This document shows, piece by piece, positions 31,056 to 40,148 of a DNA stretch of 64,000 nucleotides. The number at the start of each line of letters is the position of its first letter. The first letter of the stretch is position 1. The translations under genes were made by a program, and so were the position numbers. The notes below the pieces were generated by a model. That model did not search any database and was not told where the DNA came from. It saw nothing but the letters and a program-made list of their open reading frames with translations. Source of the DNA: Lacibacter cauensis (GTDB lineage: Bacteria; Bacteroidota; Bacteroidia; Chitinophagales; Chitinophagaceae); the NCBI RefSeq assembly GCF_007830055.1, contig NZ_VLLE01000002.1:755953-819952 (forward strand), given 5' to 3'.

Positions 31056-31175
31056 CTATAAAAACAGTAATAACGAAATAAATAAAATGACCAGTAAAAA
31101 ATAGATGACTGCCAGTTTAATATTTAACCGTTGATTGTTTTTTTCAATATTTCCCGTTTTTTGCTTTGTAAACAT
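31056..31175 (-). CDS. Small single-pass membrane protein (39 residues)
   Basis: ATG at 31175 and TAG at 31058 enclose 39 codons: a polar, basic N-terminal half (MFTKQKTGNIEKNNQRLNIK) and a hydrophobic helix (LAVIYFLLVILFISLLLFL) up to the end. It begins 31 bp after the stop of sulfatase 3 on the same strand and ends 85 bp before the regulator start, so it could be the last gene of the beta-helix/sulfatase operon. No homologue is recognised. The charge pattern and the full-length helix argue for a real small membrane protein, but a chance ORF cannot be excluded. Confidence 0.4.
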   Translation of the reverse strand: MFTKQKTGNIEKNNQRLNIKLAVIYFLLVILFISLLLFL

Positions 31176-31206
31176 GCTGTTGTGTTATTTATCAGGTTAC
31201 GAACAT

Positions 31207-32661
31207 CTATTTCTTTAAACGGAAGGTTGCCAATTCTTCAGGATTGCGCACTCGTACCTTTCGGTTATTCATTAAATCGTCGTGAATCATCAATGTAATG
31301 GTATCCCACATTGCGCCTTCAGTCCATATGGGTTTCATTTTATCTTTTTCCCAAGTAAGCAGTTGTTGCTTCATCGATGAAAAGATTTGGGGTTGTTGTT
31401 GCCGCAGATCGTTTGTTTCGCCGGGATCCTGGTTCAGATCATACAACCGCTCGCCCAGCCCTTTTACCCGAATCAGTTTGTATTGATTGATGCGGATTGC
31501 GGCTGCAGCATCTTTACGCCAAACCAATTGTTCGTGCGGTTGCATTTTTTTATCTGCAGTTAAGAATGGCAACAGACTTACACCGTCTAACCCGAGTGAT
31601 GCTGTTGGCTGTACACCTGCTGCATCAAGTGCTGTTGGAAAAATATCCAGCGAAGAAGTAAGTCCTGTAAAGTCTGTTCCGCCCGCAAATCGTTTAGGCC
31701 AGCTAACTAAAAACGGAACCCGGTGTCCGGCTTCGTATTTATTTCCTTTAAATCCTTTTAATGGAAAATTGATCGATTGGTTATTGTGTGCGCCGCCATT
31801 ATCGCTTAAAAAGAAAATAAGTGTATTCTCATACAAACCTTGCTTTTTCAGTTCATCTGTTATTTTACCAACTGCACGGTCGAGTGCAAACGTCATGGCT
31901 GCAAGTTTTTGGCGGGGATGGTTGGCAAATCTGTCCATGTCTTCTTTACTCGCTTCCATTGGTGTATGAACAGCATTGGGTGCCCAGTACATGAAAAACG
32001 GGTGCTTACTGTTTGCTCGGATGTAAGCAGCTGCTTTATCAGCCAGCACATCGGTAAGGTAACCTTCGAACTTTATCTGCTGTTGATTTTCGATCAATGC
32101 ATTTTTTGCTCCTTGACGATCATCTTTATCCGGTCGGTAAAAATAACTTCGACCACCACTTAAGAAACCATAGTAATATTGAAAGCCTTTTTGTAACGGA
32201 TGTTGCTCGGGTTTAAAACCCAAATGCCATTTGCCAAATGCAGCCGTAGCATATCCTTGTTGCTGCAACAGTTTGGGGATGATGGTTTGTTTGGTATCCA
32301 TCCCTGTATACCCGTCTCCTTCGTTGCATTCGTAACCAAAGCGCTGTTGGTATTTGCCGGTTAACAAACCCGCTCTCGACGGACTGCACACAGAAGCGGT
32401 AACATGTGCATCGGTAAAACGTACTGCAGTTGCGGCGAGCTGATCAATATTCGGCGTTTGCAGATCTTTCGATCCCATAAACCCAAAATCAGCATAACCT
32501 GCATCATCAATCAGTATCACAATGATGTTTGGTTTTGAAACTTGCTTGTCTTTTTTAAATCCACTGTTGCCAATCAACAATGCAACTAGCAGCAAAGAAA
32601 ACAAACAGCCCGCTACATAGCAGCTTCGTTTGTTTTGTTTTATCGTTTGAATATATCTCAT
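31207..32661 (-). CDS. Cys-type S1 sulfatase 3
   Basis: Sulfatase of 484 residues with an N-terminal hydrophobic segment (about 16-33) that acts as signal peptide or anchor. Metal ligands Asp52/Asp53 (LIDDAGYAD); formylglycine site CSPSR with Cys92; further blocks GKWHLGFKP and FLSDNGGAHNN. It resembles sulfatase 4 just upstream, from which it is separated by 39 bp (both share the pattern PSRAGL.TG.Y..RFGY after the Cys), so the pair probably arose by duplication and then diverged in specificity. Part of the beta-helix / sulfatase 4 / sulfatase 3 operon. Confidence 0.91.
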   Translation of the reverse strand: MRYIQTIKQNKRSCYVAGCLFSLLLVALLIGNSGFKKDKQVSKPNIIVILIDDAGYADFGFMGSKDLQTPNIDQLAATAVRFTDAHVTASVCSPSRAGLLTGKYQQRFGYECNEGDGYTGMDTKQTIIPKLLQQQGYATAAFGKWHLGFKPEQHPLQKGFQYYYGFLSGGRSYFYRPDKDDRQGAKNALIENQQQIKFEGYLTDVLADKAAAYIRANSKHPFFMYWAPNAVHTPMEASKEDMDRFANHPRQKLAAMTFALDRAVGKITDELKKQGLYENTLIFFLSDNGGAHNNQSINFPLKGFKGNKYEAGHRVPFLVSWPKRFAGGTDFTGLTSSLDIFPTALDAAGVQPTASLGLDGVSLLPFLTADKKMQPHEQLVWRKDAAAAIRINQYKLIRVKGLGERLYDLNQDPGETNDLRQQQPQIFSSMKQQLLTWEKDKMKPIWTEGAMWDTITLMIHDDLMNNRKVRVRNPEELATFRLKK

Positions 32662-32700
32662 GCTGATTTTATATGTGATCTTGTGCTGTTGTACAGCAGT

Positions 32701-34137
32701 TTATTTTTGTGGCGCTGCTTTTTTCTCCCGTTCGTAGATTTCTTCCTGGTTCAGTCCGTAGAAAATTGGTGCAATTGTCAGAGCTTCCCATTTTCGTCGC
32801 TGCTGCTCAAAACTGTTGAGCAAGTTTTTATCATCCACATTTGTTTTCTCATCAATTTCTGCTTTCAGATTGTAGAGATTGAAAACCGAGTCTTTCAGAA
32901 TGACTTCTTTAAATCCAGACTGGTGAAGTACAGCATAATTCTTTTGATCAAATTGTCGCCAGAACAAATACGCATGCGGCGATCCTTGTTGTTTTGATTG
33001 TAGATAAGGCAGGAGATTGACACCATCTAATTGATTCTTTGGAGAACTACTCTTTCCGATGTTCGAAGCAATTGTTACAAAAATATCCAACGATATAACG
33101 GGTTGATCGTATTGCGTGTTTGCCTTGATCTGTTTGGGCCATTGCATGGCAAACGGCACTTTTATTCCGCCTTCAAAAAGAGATCCTTTGCCACCACGCA
33201 GCGGACCGTTATCGCTGCCATTATCATTTTCCGGACCGCCATTATCCGAAAGAAAAATGACAATCGTATTTTCTGTAAGCTGCAGTTGTTGCAGTTTGTC
33301 TAACACCGCACCAACGCCATCGTCAACGGCACTAACCATGGCTGCATAGGTTTTACGTTTCGGATTTTTGATGTGTTCGAAACGGCTTAAATATTTCGGT
33401 GTAGCCTGCAAGGGTGCATGCGGTGCGTTATAGGCGAGGTAAAGGAAAAATGGTTGTTGCTTGTTACGCTCAATAAAAGAAACAGCCTCTCTTGATAATG
33501 CATCCGTTAAATATTCACGCTCTTCAACAACCGTGTTATTGCGGATGAGTTTGGTACGATAGCTCTCTGCCTCATTCTTTGCACTATCCTGCTGTGCAAT
33601 GGTATATTCTTCCGGAAGATAGCGATGCCCACCGCCGAGGAAACCAAAAAATTCGTTGAAGCCACGGTTCCATGGACGGAACTGTTGATGCACACCTAAA
33701 TGCCATTTGCCAATGCCCATCGTATTGTAACCATTTTGCTTTAGCAGTTCCGGTAATGTTTGCTCTGTTAATGGCAAACCAATTGTTGCATCAAACGGGC
33801 GATACAAGGGATTGCGGCTGTAACCAAAACGATCCTGGTAACGACCCGTCATTAAACCGGCACGGCTGGGTGCGCACACCGCATAGCTAACGTAGCCATT
33901 TGTAAATACAACACCATTCTTTGCAATGCGATCGATATTCGGTGTGGGAATATCTTTACAACCCGTAAAGCCAACGTCGCCATAACCTTGATCGTCTGTA
34001 AGAATGATGATAATGTTCGGCTTCGTTTGATCCGTTACCGTTTCTGATTTTGATTTTTTTGTAAAGGCCCAAGCCGTTGCAATAAGCAATATTGCAGTTA
34101 AGCCGACTATACGTTGCTGAATTTTTCTATTCTTCAC
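32701..34137 (-). CDS. Cys-type S1 sulfatase 4
   Basis: Sulfatase of 478 residues starting with GTG at 34137, six bp after the stop of the beta-helix gene. Signal peptide to about residue 24. Metal ligands Asp48/Asp49 (LTDDQGYGD); formylglycine site CAPSR with Cys88; blocks GKWHLGVHQ and FLSDNGGPEND. Similar to sulfatase 3. The tight spacing indicates translational coupling to the beta-helix protein, which suggests that both act on the same part of the glycan. Confidence 0.91.
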   Translation of the reverse strand: MKNRKIQQRIVGLTAILLIATAWAFTKKSKSETVTDQTKPNIIIILTDDQGYGDVGFTGCKDIPTPNIDRIAKNGVVFTNGYVSYAVCAPSRAGLMTGRYQDRFGYSRNPLYRPFDATIGLPLTEQTLPELLKQNGYNTMGIGKWHLGVHQQFRPWNRGFNEFFGFLGGGHRYLPEEYTIAQQDSAKNEAESYRTKLIRNNTVVEEREYLTDALSREAVSFIERNKQQPFFLYLAYNAPHAPLQATPKYLSRFEHIKNPKRKTYAAMVSAVDDGVGAVLDKLQQLQLTENTIVIFLSDNGGPENDNGSDNGPLRGGKGSLFEGGIKVPFAMQWPKQIKANTQYDQPVISLDIFVTIASNIGKSSSPKNQLDGVNLLPYLQSKQQGSPHAYLFWRQFDQKNYAVLHQSGFKEVILKDSVFNLYNLKAEIDEKTNVDDKNLLNSFEQQRRKWEALTIAPIFYGLNQEEIYEREKKAAPQK

Positions 34138-34143
34138 AGGCTG

Positions 34144-35805
34144 TTATTTATGATTGGTTTTTCCGTTTTCAGTTACTTCAATTGCTCCGATATCGGGTTT
34201 GCCAACAATACGATTGCCCAGTATATCATGCTCTACCTTCAAACCAATTCGCAAACCGATACTGTCGTTTGGAATCGGGAGAACAGCAATGCCTTTGTTC
34301 TTAATCAAATTGCTATTTGATGGCCGGTAATCCTGCAGCTGTACAGTTCCTTTTTTGATAAATTGTGGATCACCAAAGAGCGGTGCTGCATCCTGCAATG
34401 GAATATCTGTTGGCCAGTTATCTGCACGCAGAAAAAGATTATTCATGAACACTACATTCGGCACACCATCAACATCCACTTCTTTTTTCTTCTGATCGCC
34501 TGCAACCATTTGGGCCGCTCCTTCAAAATAAAAAATGTTATTGGCAATCAGTACGCCATCAGCACTGCTGCTTACAGCTACTTTCGGAATTATATTTTTA
34601 GCAACGTAAATGGTGTTGTTGTAGAAATAACTGTTGTATGGACCGGCATTTTTCTTTTCATTGCCCTGGTAACCACTAAGCCAGAAAATTTTCCCTTCCT
34701 GGAACGCACCATTTTCTCCTTTTACCCGATGACCATCATTGATGCTGATGTTGTAGCGGTAAGCACAGTTATAATTGTTGCCTAAGATCTCGCAGAATCC
34801 GCCTGCATTATTGGCGCTGAGATTGTACTGTATTACTACATCGCTGCAGTTATAATCAATATGTACACCTGCCGAATCACCAGGGCCATTTGCATGTTCA
34901 AAACGATTGTGCTCAATAAGTATATTGCTGCAGCTCCACGTCCACAATCCACTGCCTCTTCCCCAGTTTCTGCTATCGGCTGTTGATCCGGAATGATCGA
35001 TTGTGTTGTGATGAATGTGGCCATCTGTCACTCCGGAAAACTGCATGCCCGGCCCTCCCGTTTGCGATACACTGCAAGCTGCAATTTCCAGTTGCTGAAT
35101 ACCGTTGACGTTAGCCGTTGCTTTTATACCTGTATGACTTACGTTGAATACGTTTGACTTGAGAATTTTTATACCCGTTAACTTTCCGGCTTTCGTATTA
35201 TTGATTACACGAATACCCCATCCATAACTCTGTGTACCGTTGGCCGATTTTACCTCTGCAGCTGAACGTGTAAAACCGGGCTCATTGTAATACACATCGT
35301 GTACCAGCACATCTGTAAGTTGTATCTGCTGAAACAAATCGTCTTTCGTTATTTCAACTAAAATTCCGCAACGCATTTGCGCTTTATTGTTGCTATTGTT
35401 TGCAGTGTAAGGTTTTTTGCCGGTGAATTCAATTCCTGTAACATGAATGAACGAAGAGTTTTGAATGAGTAAGGCATTCAATTCTTCGCCAGCATCAATC
35501 ACAGGTTTTGCCTTGTTTCCTTTAAACGGATAACTGCTGACCACCACCGGGTGCTTGACATCGGCTTTCACATCAATCAATGATAACATGCCGGTAAAAA
35601 CCTGGCCTGTTGCCAACAGAATGGAATCGCCGGCTTTCAGTTGAATCGTTTTTAGCGGTGATATTGTTTTCCAGCAATCTGTTTTGCAGGTTCCTTTGTT
35701 TGCGTCGTTGCCTGTAATGCTGTTGATGTAATAATTCGTGGCATTTGCTGAAAAGCTTATGCAGAGAGCCTGTAGAACGAACAGCAAAACAACGACGGTT
35801 TTCAT
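34144..35805 (-). CDS. Exported right-handed parallel beta-helix protein
   Basis: Protein of 553 residues with a signal peptide at 1-22 and a beta-helix built from repeated short strands and turns (for example IQNSSFIHVTGIEFTG, HHNTIDHSGS, ILIEHNRFEHANG, YNNTIYVAKN). This fold is used by polysaccharide lyases and by some glycoside hydrolases such as GH28 and GH141, the latter including fucosidases. I cannot assign a catalytic set, so the family is left open. First gene of an operon with two sulfatases, inside a PUL that also has GH29, hence a role on the sulfated backbone is likely. Confidence 0.75.
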   Translation of the reverse strand: MKTVVVLLFVLQALCISFSANATNYYINSITGNDANKGTCKTDCWKTISPLKTIQLKAGDSILLATGQVFTGMLSLIDVKADVKHPVVVSSYPFKGNKAKPVIDAGEELNALLIQNSSFIHVTGIEFTGKKPYTANNSNNKAQMRCGILVEITKDDLFQQIQLTDVLVHDVYYNEPGFTRSAAEVKSANGTQSYGWGIRVINNTKAGKLTGIKILKSNVFNVSHTGIKATANVNGIQQLEIAACSVSQTGGPGMQFSGVTDGHIHHNTIDHSGSTADSRNWGRGSGLWTWSCSNILIEHNRFEHANGPGDSAGVHIDYNCSDVVIQYNLSANNAGGFCEILGNNYNCAYRYNISINDGHRVKGENGAFQEGKIFWLSGYQGNEKKNAGPYNSYFYNNTIYVAKNIIPKVAVSSSADGVLIANNIFYFEGAAQMVAGDQKKKEVDVDGVPNVVFMNNLFLRADNWPTDIPLQDAAPLFGDPQFIKKGTVQLQDYRPSNSNLIKNKGIAVLPIPNDSIGLRIGLKVEHDILGNRIVGKPDIGAIEVTENGKTNHK

Positions 35806-36000
35806 TTGAAGCTGGTAGTTAGAGTGGTGTAAAATTTTACTTTAAATGTAGAATTGTAATAAGCCCGGGCCGGTTACGGAAAGTTCAAGAAAGCGGTATA
35901 GATGTGTCAAATCTTTTATCCTTCAGTTAATGCTGTTGTTTAAACGAAAGAAGAATGAAAACGCTTCATCCTTTTTCTACATCTTATCGAGTAAACAAAA

Positions 36001-36024
36001 CGCCCCGTTGATTTTAACGGGGCG
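36001..36024 (-). terminator. Rho-independent terminator of the propeller/phosphoesterase gene
   Basis: CGCCCCGTT (36001-36009) pairs perfectly with AACGGGGCG (36016-36024) around a 6-nt loop, 20 bp after the stop at 36044. On the minus strand TTTTGTTT follows. The remaining 190 bp up to the beta-helix start show nothing clear. Confidence 0.8.
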
Positions 36025-36043
36025 ACTTATTCATGTTGATAGA

Positions 36044-38518
36044 CTATTTCTTTCGTAGAGGTTTTTCTTTGTCTTCCTCCTCCTCATCGTCTTCTTCTTT
36101 TAGTTTTACAAATGCACTGCGTCGTGGTGCCGGCATTGGAGAGTCTTCACCCTTTACTGTTTTCCAAACAATTTCGCTGAAGATGAGATCGGGAATGGTA
36201 TCTTCTTTTCTGAAATCGAAACTGTTGCTGAGTCTTGCACTGGCGGTGTTTTTTGTGTTGCGTTCGTTGAGGTTAATGTTAGATGGCAATGCAACAAACG
36301 TTTTGTAATTGGGCGTTGCGGTGAACGAATTCCACATGGGTGTAGCTGCTGCATCGTACTGACTCATGGGAGGTAAACCAAGAATTAATTCCATCGTGCG
36401 CAACATCGAGGAAGTTGAATACATGGTGTGATCTGCAAAGCCACGCTTCACAAAAGGACCAGCAACATACGCAGTAGTGCGATGTGCATCCACATGATCC
36501 GATCCGTTTTGTGCATCATCTTCTACAATAAACACGGCGCATTCTTTCCAGATGGGACTGTTGGATAAATACTCAACAAATAATCCCACAGCAAGATCAT
36601 TGTCTGCAACATGTGCAAAGGGTGTTGGACGACCTGTGCGTTGCCCTTCGGTATGATCGTTACCGAAACGAACAGTATTGAATTGCGGTACAGCATTCAC
36701 CGCAACCAGCGAATCGAACTCCCTTTTCCATTGGTAAAAACGTGTGGTGTCACGCACGGCTAAATCATAACCCGTAAAATACGTGCATACATGATTTTCC
36801 AAAGCAGGGATGTTGGGCTTACCATCATCTGCAAATTCACCATAGGTTCGATAGCTTACACTAGCACGCTTACAATAATCCCAGATAAAGCCTTTTTTCG
36901 GGTTGGCAATTTCCCGTTTGCCTTCGCCGGGATAAGTACCTCCTCTTCCGCCATAACTTGTTACCCAGTTTTTTTCGAGATAATCCGTTGCATTTGCAGA
37001 AGTGCTCCAGTTATGTCCATCGGCACTTACTTCACCATCAGCATAAAAATTATCGAGCAGTACAAATTCTTTCACCAGCTTGTGCTGATTGGGGGTCACT
37101 CTTTCACCAAACAACACAATACTTGTATCGCCATTTCCTTGCGGAACATCGCCCAGCACCTGGTCGTAAGTTCTGTTTTCCTTAATTAGATAAAACACAT
37201 ATTTAATGGGTGAAGGTTGTCCTACCTTCATCGGTATCGGGTTACCTGCTTCGCCTGCAGCATGCAGTTCTTTTGTTTTACTGTAAGGCGTGTTGGTATA
37301 CACAGCTTTCGAATAAACGGCCAATGTCGTTTCTGATGGTTCATCAATAATCGAAAGTGTTCCTTTCATTAAGCCGCCAATATATCCCGAACGGACTCTT
37401 ACAGTGGTATCACCAACATGATGTTCAACTGTCTGCTCCGGTCTTGTAGGATTGGGCCCTGTTGGATTTGCAAACGAAGAAAAACCTTTGCCATTTGCGA
37501 CGAATATTTTTTTACCAATTACTTTAATATTTGATGGATACCAGCCAACAGGAATAAATCCTTTGGGACGGCTCTTACCTGCATTCGATACATCGAATAC
37601 AGCCAGGCAGTTATTATCGGCGTTGGCGACGTACAAACTTTTTTCATTGGCAGACAAAGCAAGACCGTTGGCGGTTGAACCTGCAGGTGCATCGGGGTAC
37701 AAAGCCGTATTCAATACTTCCAGTACTTTGAGTTGCTTCGTATCAATTACAGAAACACTGTTATCATTGGCATTCGCAACAAGTAACAACGATCCGTTTT
37801 TATTCAATAAAAGCTCGTTCGGGTTATCACCTACAACTATTTTTGAGCTGATACTGCGGGTAACAGTATTAAAAACAACAACTGCATCGCCGCCCCATAG
37901 CGAAATATAAAGTTCTTTTCTGTCGGGCGACAGCATACATGCATATGCTTCGCTACCTAATTTTTCCTGATGAAGAATTTTCTTGCTGGCAAGATCCACG
38001 ATGTACAATGCATTGTTTTCTTTTGTTACAACATACAATAAACCGGCTTTATCATCGATGCTGATACCTGTGGGCGAAATTTTTACCGGCCATTTACCAC
38101 CAAGCTGAATACTGTCTTTCAGTTGCAGTTTATTGTTTGTAATGGCGTATTGTAAAATCCAGTTATCGTTACCGCCCGATGCATAAAGAAATTTTTCATC
38201 TTCACTGAACGTAAGTCCGTACCACGATTTTGGAATAATGATACTGTGCAGAATCTTTTCTGCTTTCGGATCGATGAGCTGAATACTTTGTACGCTTTGT
38301 CCGTTATTAGTAACCGCCATGTAGCGTTTAGTTTTTGATACGGCTATATTCAGCGGCAGATCACCCAAAGGCAACATCCTTCCGGCAGGAGAAAGCTGCC
38401 AGCCATTCGGTAAACGTACTCTCGATTTGTTTAGCTGTTGCTCAACGGTTGGGCTTTGTTGTGCAAAAACTGTTTGACTCAAAAAAAGAAGACTGAAAAG
38501 AAATTGAAAAGACCGCAT
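36044..38518 (-). CDS. YncE-like beta-propeller fused to a phosphoesterase domain
   Basis: Exported two-domain protein of 824 residues. Signal peptide MRSFQFLFSLLFLSQTVFAQ; a frame start at 38581 would put 21 residues ahead of it and is less likely. Residues about 40-370 form a seven-bladed propeller of YncE/YVTN type (IDPKAEKILHSI, VDLASKKILHQEKL, ANDNSVSVIDT). Residues about 430-780 are an alkaline-phosphatase-superfamily phosphoesterase of the phospholipase C type (YLIKENRTYDQVLGD, VEDDAQNGSDHVDAHRT). The C-terminus is a strongly acidic then basic tail (EEDDEEEEDKEKPLRKK). It stands alone with its own terminator; the phosphoester substrate is unknown. Confidence 0.85.
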   Translation of the reverse strand: MRSFQFLFSLLFLSQTVFAQQSPTVEQQLNKSRVRLPNGWQLSPAGRMLPLGDLPLNIAVSKTKRYMAVTNNGQSVQSIQLIDPKAEKILHSIIIPKSWYGLTFSEDEKFLYASGGNDNWILQYAITNNKLQLKDSIQLGGKWPVKISPTGISIDDKAGLLYVVTKENNALYIVDLASKKILHQEKLGSEAYACMLSPDRKELYISLWGGDAVVVFNTVTRSISSKIVVGDNPNELLLNKNGSLLLVANANDNSVSVIDTKQLKVLEVLNTALYPDAPAGSTANGLALSANEKSLYVANADNNCLAVFDVSNAGKSRPKGFIPVGWYPSNIKVIGKKIFVANGKGFSSFANPTGPNPTRPEQTVEHHVGDTTVRVRSGYIGGLMKGTLSIIDEPSETTLAVYSKAVYTNTPYSKTKELHAAGEAGNPIPMKVGQPSPIKYVFYLIKENRTYDQVLGDVPQGNGDTSIVLFGERVTPNQHKLVKEFVLLDNFYADGEVSADGHNWSTSANATDYLEKNWVTSYGGRGGTYPGEGKREIANPKKGFIWDYCKRASVSYRTYGEFADDGKPNIPALENHVCTYFTGYDLAVRDTTRFYQWKREFDSLVAVNAVPQFNTVRFGNDHTEGQRTGRPTPFAHVADNDLAVGLFVEYLSNSPIWKECAVFIVEDDAQNGSDHVDAHRTTAYVAGPFVKRGFADHTMYSTSSMLRTMELILGLPPMSQYDAAATPMWNSFTATPNYKTFVALPSNINLNERNTKNTASARLSNSFDFRKEDTIPDLIFSEIVWKTVKGEDSPMPAPRRSAFVKLKEEDDEEEEDKEKPLRKK

Positions 38519-38753
38519 AGTGAACCCATTAAATAGTTTGTAAATATCCTCACCCGGTAACAACCGAAAGGTAGTAAACATTATGAAGCTGAACAGCTAT
38601 TTAAACAATACGCTTGTTTCGAAATAAAAAGCGGCTGCATAAAATTGTGTGCAATTTGCACGAACCTTTAAAAGAACAATTACAGTTCATAAAAGATAGT
38701 AATTCGTTAACACAGCAATCGTGCAGAATCATCAACTTCGGTAAAACATTTTC

Positions 38754-40097
38754 TTGCAATACTCAGCTTCAGCTTTTGGTAACGATTTTTTGTGGGGTGT
38801 GGCTATTGCGGCTGCACAAAACGAAGGCGCCTGGAATATTGATGGCCGAGGACCTTCTATCTGGGATGTGTTTGCACGCAGGCAAGGCAAAATAAAAGGT
38901 GGAGCAAGACCAACTGACAACTGCGATTTCTACCATCGGTATAAAGATGATTTGCTGCTGGCAAAAGCACTCGGCTTTCATGTGTTTCGTTTTTCGTTTT
39001 CATGGAGCCGCATTTTTCCTGATGGCATTGGCAAAGTAAACAAAGAAGGCGTGGCGTTTTATCACAAGCTGATTGATGAATGTTTGCAGCTGGGGTTAAT
39101 ACCGTTTGCAACAATTTATCATTGGGATCTGCCGCATGCACTGCAAAAAGAAGGCGGCTGGACAAGCGTACACCTACAAAAATGGTTTACCCGTTATGCA
39201 ACATTTGTAGCTGAAGAATTCGGCAGCAAGGTAAAACACTGGATTGTGTTAAACGAACCCATGGGCTTTACTTCGCTGGGATATATGCTGGGTAAACATG
39301 CACCGGGGAAAACCGGTTTGGAAAACTTTTTTCCTGCTATCCACAATGCGGTTCTTGCACAGGCCGAAGGCGGACGTATTGTACGTAAGCATGTTCGTAA
39401 CGCAGTAATCGGCACCAGCTTTTCCTGCAGTGAAGTACTACCCTTCAGCAATAAGAAAGAAGATATGGACGCTGCAAAACGATTGGATATGTTGTTGAAT
39501 CGTTTGTTTATTGAACCTACGTTGGGACGAAACTACCCGCATGATGATTTCCCATTGATGGATAAGCTGCACATGCAAACAAAAGCCTGGCGTTATACCG
39601 ACCGCATGCAGTTTGATTTTGATTTTATTGGTGTGCAGAATTATTTTTCGGTGACCGTTAAACACAATGCACTCATCCCTTACATACAGGCTTCTGAAGT
39701 AAAAGCAACAACAAGAAAGGCACCGCATACTGCTTTGGGTTGGGAAATTAATGCTGATTCGTTTTACCGTATGCTGAAGCGTTACTGGAATTATGGCAGT
39801 GTAAAATCAATTATTGTTACAGAAAACGGCGCCTGCTTTAAAGATGTGTTGAAGAATGGTGCGGTGCACGATGCAGAACGCATTGCTTATTTTCAGCAAT
39901 ACATTAGTGCCATGCATAAAGCAAAGCAGGAAGGCGTAAACGTAAAAGGTTATTTTGCCTGGACGTTAACAGACAACTTTGAATGGAGCGAAGGATTCAA
40001 TGCACGGTTCGGTTTAATACATGTTGACTTTAAGACACAGCTACGTACGATTAAGGACAGTGGTTACTGGTGGAGAAATTTTCTGCTTGCAAAATAA
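38754..40097 (+). CDS. GH1 beta-glucosidase
   Basis: Cytoplasmic glycosidase of 447 residues without a signal peptide. GH1 barrel from the start (FLWGVAIAAAQNEGAWN, FRFSFSWSRIFPDG, YHWDLPHAL). Acid/base Glu168 in VLNEPMG and nucleophile Glu357 in VTENGA are both present. The start is TTG at 38754: a stop codon lies four codons upstream and no ATG is near, and the family normally begins just here. It is one of the few plus-strand genes, divergent from the propeller gene. It would finish oligosaccharides after import; beta-glucoside, galactoside or fucoside activity cannot be separated by eye. Confidence 0.92.
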   Translation: MQYSASAFGNDFLWGVAIAAAQNEGAWNIDGRGPSIWDVFARRQGKIKGGARPTDNCDFYHRYKDDLLLAKALGFHVFRFSFSWSRIFPDGIGKVNKEGVAFYHKLIDECLQLGLIPFATIYHWDLPHALQKEGGWTSVHLQKWFTRYATFVAEEFGSKVKHWIVLNEPMGFTSLGYMLGKHAPGKTGLENFFPAIHNAVLAQAEGGRIVRKHVRNAVIGTSFSCSEVLPFSNKKEDMDAAKRLDMLLNRLFIEPTLGRNYPHDDFPLMDKLHMQTKAWRYTDRMQFDFDFIGVQNYFSVTVKHNALIPYIQASEVKATTRKAPHTALGWEINADSFYRMLKRYWNYGSVKSIIVTENGACFKDVLKNGAVHDAERIAYFQQYISAMHKAKQEGVNVKGYFAWTLTDNFEWSEGFNARFGLIHVDFKTQLRTIKDSGYWWRNFLLAK

Positions 40098-40101
40098 AAA
40101 G

Positions 40102-40128
40102 AAAGCCGGCTGCAAAGCAACCGGCTTT
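40102..40128. terminator. Bidirectional terminator
   Basis: AAAGCCGG (40102-40109) pairs with CCGGCTTT (40121-40128), with an inner TGC/GCA pair. T-rich tails lie on both sides. It sits between the convergent GH1 gene and the phosphoesterase operon and can serve both. Confidence 0.8.
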
Positions 40129-40148
40129 TCTTTGTTTTCAAATGCGGG

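Noticed and set aside
31487-31969. Plus-strand ORF of 160 codons
   Set aside because: Antisense to sulfatase 3, which shows all family motifs.
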